The position numbers and the translations under genes are program-made. From CAIPVR01 sp049316905 (GTDB lineage Bacteria; Actinomycetota; Acidimicrobiia; Acidimicrobiales; Microtrichaceae): 21,932 bases of DNA. This document shows, piece by piece, positions 6,080 through 12,456 of this stretch. The stretch lies in NCBI GenBank assembly GCA_049316905.1, contig JBMOJH010000052.1, positions 1-21,932 on the forward strand. The letters are read 5' to 3'. Every line of letters begins with the position of its first letter. Within the stretch, counting starts at the first letter, position 1. The notes under the pieces were generated by a model that saw nothing but the letters and a program-made list of their open reading frames with translations, was not told the origin of the DNA and did no database searches.

Positions 6080-7021
6080 TCAGCCGAGCGCGGCGTCGAG
6101 CACCTCCACTGCCGGGGCCACGTAGTAGGCACCGGAGACCGGGCGGGAGATCCCCGTGAGGTGGTCGTAGTGACCGTCGGTGAGACCGAACATCCGGTGC
6201 AGCATGTCGGAGAGCACCGTGGGGTCCGCGGCGAAGGCGAGGAAGAAGAGGCCGAGTTCCGACGTGTCGCCGTAGGGGAACGAGCGCCGGAAGATCTCGC
6301 GCTCCTCCCCCGCCCCGTCCTCCATCACCACGCGCTCCACGTGCGAGTGCTCCGGCAACGGGTCGAGCTCCACCGAGCCGTCCTTGGTCCGGCCGATGAC
6401 CCGCTCCTGGTCGGCCACGTCGAGGTGCTCGAACCGGGCGAGGTCGTGCACCCACCGCTGCGCGAGCACGAACGACCCGCCGGCGCCGGGGCCCTCGGCG
6501 AGGACCGCCACGTCGAGGCGCTCGTCGCCCTTCGGGTTCTCGGTGCCGTCCTCGAAGCCGGTCAGGTCGAGACTCTCGAAGTACTGGAAGCCGGGAGTCT
6601 CCTCCCGGAGCTCGGCCAGCCCGTCGAGTGCGGCGCGGGCCCGCCACGCGGCGGCCAGGTTGCGGTCCGGGGTGTCGGAGGCGAACCAGACGAGGAGGTC
6701 GTCCTGGGTGGCCGGTGCCGTCCTGCGGGCGCCCTCCACCTCGGGCCCCTCGATGTCGGTGAACGGGCGGGCCCCCGCGGGCATCTCGGCCGTGGCGAGG
6801 GTGCCCAGCAGGGACGAGCCCATGGCCAGCACCACCCGGCGGGCGCCGTTCTCGCCGCCCTCGATCGCCCGGATGTCGGCGAGGGCGCGGCGCAGCGCGG
6901 CCACGTCCGCGGCGAAGCTCACGGTGTACTGCTGGATCCAGTGGCACGTGGTCCTCTGGTCGAGGATCCCGGGCTGCGGGGACCGCGTGCCGTCGGTGGC
7001 GGTGGGGGCCGGGGCGCTCAT
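6080..7021 (-). CDS. DyP-type haem peroxidase (YfeX-like)
   Basis: A 313-residue dye-decolourising peroxidase, which uses haem b and H2O2 to oxidise dyes, phenols or porphyrins. The N-terminal domain starts with PQPGILD (15-21). Key residues: distal Asp158 in GFEDGTENP, proximal His227 in EHSHVERV, and distal Arg in FRRSFPYGD (245-246). The run HVERV...RRSFPYG...GLFFLAFA follows the YfeX-like subgroup. There is no Tat signal, and the C-terminus (VEVLDAALG) lacks an encapsulin cargo tail, so it is probably a soluble cytoplasmic enzyme. The ATG at 7021 is the only sensible start: dusB begins 18 bp away on the other strand. No Shine-Dalgarno is visible; TATCCT ends 7 nt before the ATG, suggesting a leaderless transcript. 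Physiological substrate unknown. Confidence 0.9.
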   Translation of the reverse strand: MSAPAPTATDGTRSPQPGILDQRTTCHWIQQYTVSFAADVAALRRALADIRAIEGGENGARRVVLAMGSSLLGTLATAEMPAGARPFTDIEGPEVEGARRTAPATQDDLLVWFASDTPDRNLAAAWRARAALDGLAELREETPGFQYFESLDLTGFEDGTENPKGDERLDVAVLAEGPGAGGSFVLAQRWVHDLARFEHLDVADQERVIGRTKDGSVELDPLPEHSHVERVVMEDGAGEEREIFRRSFPYGDTSELGLFFLAFAADPTVLSDMLHRMFGLTDGHYDHLTGISRPVSGAYYVAPAVEVLDAALG

Positions 7022-7027
7022 GTGGTG

Positions 7028-7034
7028 CAGGATA
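7028..7034. promoter_or_regulatory. Possible shared bidirectional -10 element for DyP and dusB
   Basis: CAGGATA lies in the 18-bp gap between the two start codons. Read on plus, CAGGAT is 6 nt before the dusB ATG; on minus, TATCCT is 7 nt before the DyP ATG. Both spacings suit leaderless transcription. The same bases contain AGGA, which could instead be the dusB ribosome site. No clear -35 is seen in either direction. Confidence 0.35.
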
Positions 7035-7039
7035 CGGGC

Positions 7040-8197
7040 ATGGCCGGGCCTCCCCCCGACGCTGCCGCGCCCCTCCGGATCGGTCCGATCACGGTCGACC
7101 CGCCGGTGGTGCTCGCGCCGATGGCCGGGGTCACCGACGCCCCGTTCCGGGTGCTGTGCGCCTCGTTCGGCGGCGGCATGTTCGTGAACCAGATGGTGAC
7201 CGCCCGCGCCCTGCTCGAGGGTCATCCCGCGTCGTGGGCGCTCACCCGGTTCCACCCGGCCGAACCCGTGCGGTCGCTGCAGCTCTACGGCACCAACCCC
7301 GACACGCTCGCCGAGGCCGTGCGACGGCTGGTGGGCGACGGCCTCGTCGACCACCTCGACCTCAACCTCGGGTGCCCCGCGGCCAAGGTCACCCGCGTGG
7401 GTGGTGGCGCAGCGCTCCCCTTCAAGCGCCGCCTGCTCGACCGGCTGCTGCGCGCCGCGGTGGATGCGGCGGACCGCACCTCGGGCGGGCGGGTGCCCGT
7501 CACGGTGAAGTTCCGGATGGGGATCGACGACGACCATCTCACCTACCTCGACACCGGGCGCATCGCCGCCGACGCCGGGGTGGCGGCGATGGCGCTGCAC
7601 GCCCGCACCGCGCTGCAGCACTACGCGCCCCGCGCCCGGTGGGAGGCCATCGGCGAGCTCAAGGCGGCGGTGACCGGCGTGCCGGTGCTGGGCAATGGCG
7701 ACGTGTTCTCGGCCGGGGACGCCCGGGCGCTGCTCGCCGCGACCGGTTGCGACGGCGTGGTGGTGGGGCGCGGCTGCCTGGGCCGGCCGTGGCTGTTCCG
7801 CGAGCTCGAGGACGGTCTCGCGGGGAGGCCGACCGGGCCCGACCCGAAACTCGGCGAGGTGGCCGAGGTGGTGCGCCGCCACGTCGCGCTGCAGGTGGCG
7901 TGGGACGGGGAGAATCGCCTCGCGGCGTTCCGCAAGCACCTCGGCTGGTACCTGAAGGGCTACCCCGTGGGTGGCGAGCTGCGACGACTCGCGGGCCAGG
8001 TCAGCACCGCCGCGGACGTCGGGGCGCTCCTCGACCGCCTCGACCCCGACGCCCTGCCCACCCGCGATCCGGCCCGACTCGTGCGCAGCCACAGCGGCCC
8101 GCTGCGGCGCGTCGCGCTGCCGGAGGGGTGGCTCGAGGACCCCGACGAGGACGTGCACCTCGAGGCCGGGGCCGAGGTGCTGGTGTCGGGCGGATGA
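7040..8197 (+). CDS. dusB: tRNA-dihydrouridine synthase (DusB type)
   Basis: A 385-residue flavoenzyme that reduces uridine to dihydrouridine in tRNA with FMN and NAD(P)H. Motifs: VVLAPMAGVTDAPFR (FMN barrel start, about 23-37), SLQLYGTNPDTL, the catalytic Cys112 in LDLNLGCPAAKV, VTVKFRMGID, LHARTALQHYAPRARWEAI, VLGNGDVFSAGDA and GVVVGRGCLGRPWLF. The C-terminal helical RNA-binding part follows (RHVALQVAWDGENRLAAFRKHLGWYLKGYP), typical of DusB. ATG at 7040 fits the family start RIGPITVDPPVVLAPM. Its last codons overlap the next gene (ATGA at 8194-8197), indicating a dusB-maf operon with coupled translation. Divergent from the DyP gene. Confidence 0.95.
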   Translation: MAGPPPDAAAPLRIGPITVDPPVVLAPMAGVTDAPFRVLCASFGGGMFVNQMVTARALLEGHPASWALTRFHPAEPVRSLQLYGTNPDTLAEAVRRLVGDGLVDHLDLNLGCPAAKVTRVGGGAALPFKRRLLDRLLRAAVDAADRTSGGRVPVTVKFRMGIDDDHLTYLDTGRIAADAGVAAMALHARTALQHYAPRARWEAIGELKAAVTGVPVLGNGDVFSAGDARALLAATGCDGVVVGRGCLGRPWLFRELEDGLAGRPTGPDPKLGEVAEVVRRHVALQVAWDGENRLAAFRKHLGWYLKGYPVGGELRRLAGQVSTAADVGALLDRLDPDALPTRDPARLVRSHSGPLRRVALPEGWLEDPDEDVHLEAGAEVLVSGG

Positions 8198-8865
8198 CCG
8201 CCACCGATGACCTCGGGAACGGTCGTCCGGTCCTGGCCTCCGCGTCGCCACGGCGGCGGGAGCTGCTGGCCCGTCTCGGGGTGGAGGTCGAGGTGGACCC
8301 CGCCGACCTCGACGAGCGCCCGCGACCCGGGGAGAGGGCGACCGATCTGGCGCTGCGGCTCGCCGCGGCCAAGGCGGCCACGGTGGCGGCCCGCCATCGG
8401 GGCCGGGTGGTCCTCGCCGCGGACACCGTGGTGGAGGCGCCGGACGGCGCAGTGCTCGGCCAACCCGTCGACGACGGCGACGCCGTCCGCATGCTCACGT
8501 CGCTCGCCGGGGCGGAGCACCACGTGGTGACCGCGGTGGCGGTGGTCGGGGCCGACGGCGTGGAGGCCACCGCCGTGGAGCGGGCCGCGGTGCGGTTCGC
8601 GGCACTGGACCGTGAGGAGATCGACGAGTACGTCGCCACGGGCGAGCCGACGGGCAAGGCGGGCGCGTATGCGGTGCAGGGCATCGGCGCCGTGCTCGTC
8701 GAGCGTGTCAACGGCGACCCGACCACCGTGATCGGCCTGCCGCTGCGGGTCGCGGCCCGGCTGCTGGCGGGCGCCGGGATCACCGTGCGACCCGGGCCCC
8801 GCGTGGACCCGGGCCGGCGGAAGCGGCCGGCCCGGGTCACACGCCCCGGTCACGAGGATCAGTAG
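8194..8865 (+). CDS. maf: Maf-family nucleoside triphosphate pyrophosphatase
   Basis: A 223-residue Maf protein, which hydrolyses non-canonical or modified nucleotides (dTTP/UTP-type or methylated) to monophosphate and pyrophosphate, acting as house-cleaning. Family motifs: LASASPRRRELL (14-25), AADTVV (75-80, Asp77), LGQPVDDGDAVRML, and YVATGEPTGKAGAYAVQGIGAVLVERVNGDPTTVIGLPL, which includes the GKAGAY loop and the C-terminal signature. The ATG overlaps the dusB stop by ATGA. The last ~25 residues (GPRVDPGRRKRPARVTRPGHEDQ) go beyond the usual fold and are encoded partly by a strong hairpin, probably a terminator within the gene end. The stop overlaps the end of the convergent baeRF-like gene by 7 bp. 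Confidence 0.93.
   Translation: MTATDDLGNGRPVLASASPRRRELLARLGVEVEVDPADLDERPRPGERATDLALRLAAAKAATVAARHRGRVVLAADTVVEAPDGAVLGQPVDDGDAVRMLTSLAGAEHHVVTAVAVVGADGVEATAVERAAVRFAALDREEIDEYVATGEPTGKAGAYAVQGIGAVLVERVNGDPTTVIGLPLRVAARLLAGAGITVRPGPRVDPGRRKRPARVTRPGHEDQ
8806..8838. terminator. 13-bp stem within the 3' end of maf
   Basis: GACCCGGGCCGGC (8806-8818) and GCCGGCCCGGGTC (8826-8838) form a perfect 13-bp stem with a 7-nt loop. It lies inside the last codons of maf, 21 bp from the convergent gene's stop, and reads equally well from both sides. No T-run. Confidence 0.55.
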
Positions 8866-9881
8866 CGCAGCACCGCCGCCAGCCCGCCGGTGTCGCGCAG
8901 CGTGCCGTCGGGGACGAGCACCACCTCGCCACGACGCACCGCCACCGCCTCGATGAGGTCGTCCACGGCGTCGTCGATCACGTCCGGCGCCTCCACCTCG
9001 GCCGGGCCGACGGGCACGAGGTGCTCCCCCACCACGCGCACGGGCACCGCGCACGACCGCTCCACCACGAGCAGTTCCACGCGGGACTCGCGGGCCAGGC
9101 TCCACAGCTCGTCCAGACCGGTGGCCCAGAGGTGGCGGGACCGGGCGGCGTCGAGGCGCCGGAGGGCGTTCGCGGTGCGCCGCTCCTCCCATGCGCCGAG
9201 CGCAGGGCGGACGAGCGCCACGAGGGCGGCCGGCGGCGTGTGGTCGTGGGAGCCGTGCACCATCGCCGCGGGGCGAACGCCGGCGGCGCGCAGGAAGGCG
9301 ACCACGCGCCGTTCCACCCCCACCAGCACCAGCGGCTTCCCGCGGCGGTCGAGGTCCCGGATCGTGGCGACGACCTGCCGCTCCCAGACCCGCGGCGAGT
9401 CGTCCTCCTCACGGGCGAGGAGCACGCCGTGGGCGGAGCGCACCCCCACGGGGCCGTCCGGTCCGCAGTCGAACGCACGCAGCCGCTGCTCCGACACCGT
9501 GACCACCACGAACGCCTCGGCGAGTCGCACCTGGTCGAGCAGGTCGCGTGTGGCGAATGAGTCGTCGACCATCGTCCGCTCGTGCACCTCCACGTCGAGC
9601 ACGTGCGCCGACGCGGTCCCGGGCGACGCGAAGAGTGCCAGCGAGCGCCGGACGGGGCGGCGGGCGGTGGTGTCGGCGAGGTCCCGGAGGCGTTCGACGA
9701 GGTCGATCGCCGTGTCGGCGCCCACGTCGTCGCGCAGCCGCCGGGCCACGTCATCGATCCGGGCCTGGAGCCGGGCCCGGTCGGCGTGGGTCAGGGCCGC
9801 ACCTGGGGTGGTGCGGACCAGGATCGACACCGACGGGTAGTCACGGTGTCGCTGGAGGTCGAGGACGGCCGAGGCGCGCAT
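8859..9881 (-). CDS. baeRF-like protein (bacterial relative of eRF1/Dom34 domains)
   Basis: A 340-residue protein. The overall layout matches the bacterial archaeo-eukaryotic release factor (baeRF) families: an N-terminal part with RRSLALFASPG (about 79-88), HERTMVDDSFATRDLLDQVRLAEAFVVVTVSEQRLRAFD (100-138), a middle eRF1-domain-2-like stretch (KPLVLVGVERRVVAFLRAAG), and an L7Ae/eRF1-domain-3-like end (ELWSLARESRVELLVVERSC, GGLAAVLRY). No GGQ peptide-release motif is seen, so it is probably not a release factor; a ribosome-associated or stress role is only a guess. The ATG at 9881 has GGAAGG 6 nt upstream, inside a 7-bp hairpin. It overlaps maf tail to tail. An in-frame extension upstream to 10160 has poor codon quality and was rejected. 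Which baeRF family it belongs to is uncertain. Confidence 0.6.
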   Translation of the reverse strand: MRASAVLDLQRHRDYPSVSILVRTTPGAALTHADRARLQARIDDVARRLRDDVGADTAIDLVERLRDLADTTARRPVRRSLALFASPGTASAHVLDVEVHERTMVDDSFATRDLLDQVRLAEAFVVVTVSEQRLRAFDCGPDGPVGVRSAHGVLLAREEDDSPRVWERQVVATIRDLDRRGKPLVLVGVERRVVAFLRAAGVRPAAMVHGSHDHTPPAALVALVRPALGAWEERRTANALRRLDAARSRHLWATGLDELWSLARESRVELLVVERSCAVPVRVVGEHLVPVGPAEVEAPDVIDDAVDDLIEAVAVRRGEVVLVPDGTLRDTGGLAAVLRY

Positions 9882-9887
9882 GGGGAT

Positions 9888-9905
9888 CCTTCCGTGGTCG
9901 GAAGG
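9888..9905 (-). promoter_or_regulatory. 7-4-7 inverted repeat covering the baeRF ribosome site
   Basis: On the minus strand this reads CCTTCCG-ACCA-CGGAAGG. The 3' arm contains the likely Shine-Dalgarno GGAAGG, 6 nt before the ATG, so as RNA the hairpin would hide it; as DNA it could be an operator. The core matches the repeat before the diiron gene (3935-3952) in 11 of 12 bases. Confidence 0.45.
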
Positions 9906-10224
9906 TCTCTCCTCCGGCGAGGGACACGGTCCCCCTCCGGCCGGGCCGCCGGATCCCTTCGGGATCGTGCTGACGACGGAACCGGTACGGATACTCCCCT
10001 TCGGTGCGCTCCAGCGTGGTGCACACGGGCCTCGTCCGGCGGTCGCCCCCGGATGGACCTGAGCGCACACTCCGGAACGCCGTCCGGGAGGGCCCGGCCC
10101 ACCCGCCGGGCCGGAACCTTGACGATCTCTTGAGTGGAACGAGGGCCACGCCTGAGGCACCGGGGGTCACAGTGGTGCCACTTCGTCCCACGAGGACGGG
10201 GTATCCCATCCCATGCACACGGCG

Positions 10225-10270
10225 GCCCGGTGTCCGTTTCTTCCATCCCTCCACCGGGTGGACACCGGGC
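10225..10270. repeat. 11-bp perfect inverted repeat, 24-nt spacer
   Basis: GCCCGGTGTCC (10225-10235) and GGACACCGGGC (10260-10270) are exact complements. The spacer contains the T/C-rich TTTCTTCCATCCCTCC and the smaller palindrome CCACCGGGTGG (10251-10261), which overlaps the right arm and would compete with it. It could be a terminator, a structured RNA or a binding site. Confidence 0.5.
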
Positions 10271-10317
10271 ACGTCGTGCATCGGACGGGCAACGAGATCG
10301 CAAGGTCTGGGCGGCGT

Positions 10318-10345
10318 GATGGAGCGGGGGGGCGACCTCTCCATC
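10318..10345. terminator. 7-bp stem downstream of the amidase gene
   Basis: GATGGAG (10318-10324) and CTCCATC (10339-10345) are exact complements around a 14-nt G-rich loop, about 67 nt after the amidase stop on the minus strand. No U-tract follows. It is a weak terminator candidate. Confidence 0.3.
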
Positions 10346-10411
10346 CGCCGCCCTTCTCGCGTCAGGAGCCGTGCGCAGGTCGACCCGGTCGCCGACCGAC
10401 CATCGGGGTCC

Positions 10412-11869
10412 TCAGCCGGCGAGCGCCGGCCAGCGGTCGACCCAGGGCGCCGCGGCCTCGATCTGCGACGCCAGCCGGATGAGGACGTCCTCCCGCCAGG
10501 GCGCGGCGGCGAACTGCACCCCCACCGGGAGCCCGTCGGCGGTCCGGTGCAGCGGGAGCGAGATCGCGGGCTGACCGGTCACGTTGAACAGCGCGGTGAA
10601 GGTGGCCATCGGCGTGCAGTTGGCGATCGGCGCCGTCGGGTCGTCCTCACTGCCGGCCCACACCGAGCCCACCGGCGGCGGCAGCACCGCCATGGTCGGC
10701 GTGACCAGCACGTCGAGCTCCGTCCCGAACTGGGCGGTCACGTCGCGGGAGGCACGCTGGAGCGCGGTCACCGCCTCCACGTAGGCGATCGCGTCGGTCG
10801 CCCGGGCGCGGTCCCGCTCCGCCCGGTTGTGTGCCTCGAGCAGTGCCTCGTCCGCGATCGACGCCGCGCTCGAGATCGTGGACCACACGGTCAGGAAGCC
10901 CATGAGGAACTCGCCCGCGTCGGGCCAGGCGACCGGGGCCAGATCGACCTCGTGGCCGAGCGAGTTCAACAGGCCGGCCGCCACCTCGAGCGCGGCCTCC
11001 ACGTCGGCGTCGACCGGCAGGCCGAGCGGGTTGGAGGTGGTGACCCGGATGCGCAGCCGCCCGGGATCCGCGCCCACCTCCCGGAGGAAGGGGCGGGCGG
11101 GCGGCGGCGCGTGGTTCCACGCGCCGGGGTCCGCTGCGGAGAGCACGTCGAGGAGCGCGGCGGTGTCGGCGACGGTGCGGGTCACCACCCCCGACGTGGA
11201 CGCGGCGGCGAGCTCCTCCACGCGGTCGGTCACCCGGTTGCGCGCCGGCTTGAGGCCCACCAGCCCGTTGCACGAGGCGGGGATGCGGATCGACCCACCG
11301 CCGTCGCTCGCGTGCGCCACCGGGGCCAGGCCGGCCGCCACCGCGGCGCCCGCCCCACCCGAGGACCCGCCCGGCGTGCGGGACGTGTCCCACGGGTTGC
11401 GGGTGGCGCCGAACCGCTCGGACTCGGTGAACGAGATCGTGCCGAACTCCGGCGTGGCGGTCTTCCCGAGCAGCACGAACCCGGCGTCCCGCAACCGGCC
11501 CACCACGAGCGAGTCCGTCGCCGCCGGGCCGTCGGGCGCGGAGCGGGAGCCGAAGGAGGTGGGCCATCCGGCGACGTCGTCGAGGTCCTTGATCGGGATC
11601 GGCACCCCGAGGAACGGGGGCAGGTCGCCACCGGCGACGAGCCGCTCCTCGGCCGCACGCGCCTCGGCCCGTGCCCGCTCGTCGTCGCGCAGGACGATCG
11701 CGCCCAGCTCGGGGTCGATGCGGTCGATGCGGTCCAGGTAGAGATCGAGCACCTCCGTGGGTGACACCTCGCGTCGCCGAACGGCGTCGGCCACCTCCGA
11801 CGCGGAGCCGAAGGGCGGCGGGCCGGCCGGGCCGGCGTCGGACGGAGCGGGATCGTGGTCGGGTGCCAT
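10412..11869 (-). CDS. Amidase-signature family hydrolase
   Basis: A 485-residue amidase-signature enzyme, hydrolysing amides with a Ser-cisSer-Lys triad. Lys94 (VPIPIKDLDD), cis-Ser169 (TPGGSSGG) and nucleophile Ser193 (DGGGSIRIPAS) keep the spacing known from FAAH (99 and 24 residues). The rest follows the family: GATRNPWD before the Gly/Ser loop, GLVGLKPAR after it, and a C-terminal FNVTGQPAISLPL and DGLPVGVQF. GatA is less likely because no gatB or gatC neighbours are present and the C-terminus is that of stand-alone amidases. Substrate unknown. The ATG at 11869 has no Shine-Dalgarno, but TACGGT lies 6 nt upstream, suggesting a leaderless mRNA. Divergent from the membrane-protein gene. 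Confidence 0.9.
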   Translation of the reverse strand: MAPDHDPAPSDAGPAGPPPFGSASEVADAVRRREVSPTEVLDLYLDRIDRIDPELGAIVLRDDERARAEARAAEERLVAGGDLPPFLGVPIPIKDLDDVAGWPTSFGSRSAPDGPAATDSLVVGRLRDAGFVLLGKTATPEFGTISFTESERFGATRNPWDTSRTPGGSSGGAGAAVAAGLAPVAHASDGGGSIRIPASCNGLVGLKPARNRVTDRVEELAAASTSGVVTRTVADTAALLDVLSAADPGAWNHAPPPARPFLREVGADPGRLRIRVTTSNPLGLPVDADVEAALEVAAGLLNSLGHEVDLAPVAWPDAGEFLMGFLTVWSTISSAASIADEALLEAHNRAERDRARATDAIAYVEAVTALQRASRDVTAQFGTELDVLVTPTMAVLPPPVGSVWAGSEDDPTAPIANCTPMATFTALFNVTGQPAISLPLHRTADGLPVGVQFAAAPWREDVLIRLASQIEAAAPWVDRWPALAG

Positions 11870-11875
11870 GGCGGC

Positions 11876-11881
11876 ACCGTA
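11876..11881 (-). promoter_or_regulatory. Possible -10 of a leaderless amidase transcript
   Basis: TACGGT on the minus strand, 6 nt before the ATG. It is part of a 13-bp sequence, GGCGGCACCGTAG on plus (11870-11882), that recurs exactly at 17473-17485 upstream of the Ddn-type gene. No good -35. Confidence 0.35.
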
Positions 11882-12018
11882 GGTCCAAACGACCGGGGCG
11901 CGACCGACGGCGCCGGCGACCGCGACCTGAGGGGACTCTCGGGGAACCCTGACTCCTGCTGTCAGTTTCCGGTAGTACAGGTCTAGAACTGAGTGACCCA
12001 CGAACCGAGGAGCAACTC

Positions 12019-12396
12019 GTGTCCGCGATCCCCGCCCCCCAGACCGCAACCGAACCCGGTGAGCCGCCGGCCGGCTTCGTGCCCCGGGTGATCCTCTGGT
12101 GCGTCGCCATGGTCGTCCTCATCGGAGGCGGCACCACCGTGGCGATCGGCATGGCCACCGGACTGTGGGCCGAGGCGGCCGCGGTCGGCGGCTTCCTCGC
12201 CCTCTTCATCGCCCCGGCACTCGGCGGCCTGTTCGCCGGCGTGCTCTGGATGGACCGCTCCGAGAAGGAGCACGGCGCCCCCGGCGAGCACCGCCACCGG
12301 CGCCACGCCGACCCCACCCCGTCGTCGATCGACGACGAGGAACCCGTTGCGCCGCGGCCGTCCCGGCCGACCGAGGAGCTCAGCTCCGCCGCGTGA
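12019..12396 (+). CDS. Small membrane protein with two transmembrane helices
   Basis: A 125-residue protein that I do not recognise. After a Pro-rich start (MSAIPAPQTATEPGEPPAG) come two hydrophobic helices, about residues 22-46 (RVILWCVAMVVLIGGGTTVA) and 49-77 (LWAEAAAVGGFLALFIAPALG). A charged, His/Arg- and acidic-rich cytoplasmic-looking tail follows (EKEHGAPGEHRHRRHADP, DDEEPVAPRPSRPTEE). The GTG start at 12019 is supported by GAGGAG 7 nt before it. Codon use matches the real genes nearby. It sits 60 bp before the PLP enzyme on the same strand, separated by a strong hairpin, so a shared transcript is possible but not sure. Function unknown. Confidence 0.75.
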   Translation: MSAIPAPQTATEPGEPPAGFVPRVILWCVAMVVLIGGGTTVAIGMATGLWAEAAAVGGFLALFIAPALGGLFAGVLWMDRSEKEHGAPGEHRHRRHADPTPSSIDDEEPVAPRPSRPTEELSSAA

Positions 12397-12408
12397 CCCC
12401 CTAGCATC

Positions 12409-12441
12409 CTGCGGCCGGGCACCCGACGGGCCCGGCCGCAG
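12409..12441 (+). terminator. 12-bp stem between membrane-protein and PLP-enzyme genes
   Basis: CTGCGGCCGGGC (12409-12420) and GCCCGGCCGCAG (12430-12441) are perfect complements with a 9-nt loop. There is no T-run; the next gene's ribosome site (AGGGGGG) overlaps the last stem base. It may be a terminator or a translation-control element of the PLP gene. Confidence 0.5.
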
Positions 12442-12456
12442 AGGGGGGACCAGGAC

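Larger units (their letters stand above)
9882..10411. other. 530-bp non-coding stretch with several inverted repeats
   Basis: Nothing here looks coding: the open frames on both strands use many A/T third positions, unlike all neighbours. It holds several perfect or near-perfect inverted repeats, at 9888-9905, 10171-10182, 10225-10270 and 10318-10345, which are listed separately where stronger. It lies downstream of the amidase and upstream of the baeRF-like gene, so it may contain the amidase terminator, the baeRF promoter or 5' UTR, or a small RNA. The local G+C content drops around 10185-10300. I found no convincing -35/-10 pair. Confidence 0.6.

Noticed and set aside
4060..6159. Long open frame opposite leuA
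   Set aside because: It is the antisense of leuA, which has full family motifs. High G+C removes stop codons from shadow frames.
7022..8251. N-terminal extension of the DyP frame to 8251
   Set aside because: The extra part is antisense to dusB and lacks motifs. The DyP domain starts right after the ATG at 7021.
10113..10147. Promoter with TTGACG or an ECF-type GGAACC at 10113-10124
   Set aside because: No acceptable -10 (TANNNT or GTC-type) is found at the right distance, and no plus-strand gene follows nearby.
9882..10344. Small proteins in the gap upstream of the baeRF-like gene
   Set aside because: Open frames on both strands have third-position A/T far above the real genes, no SD, and low-complexity Arg/Pro/Gly content.
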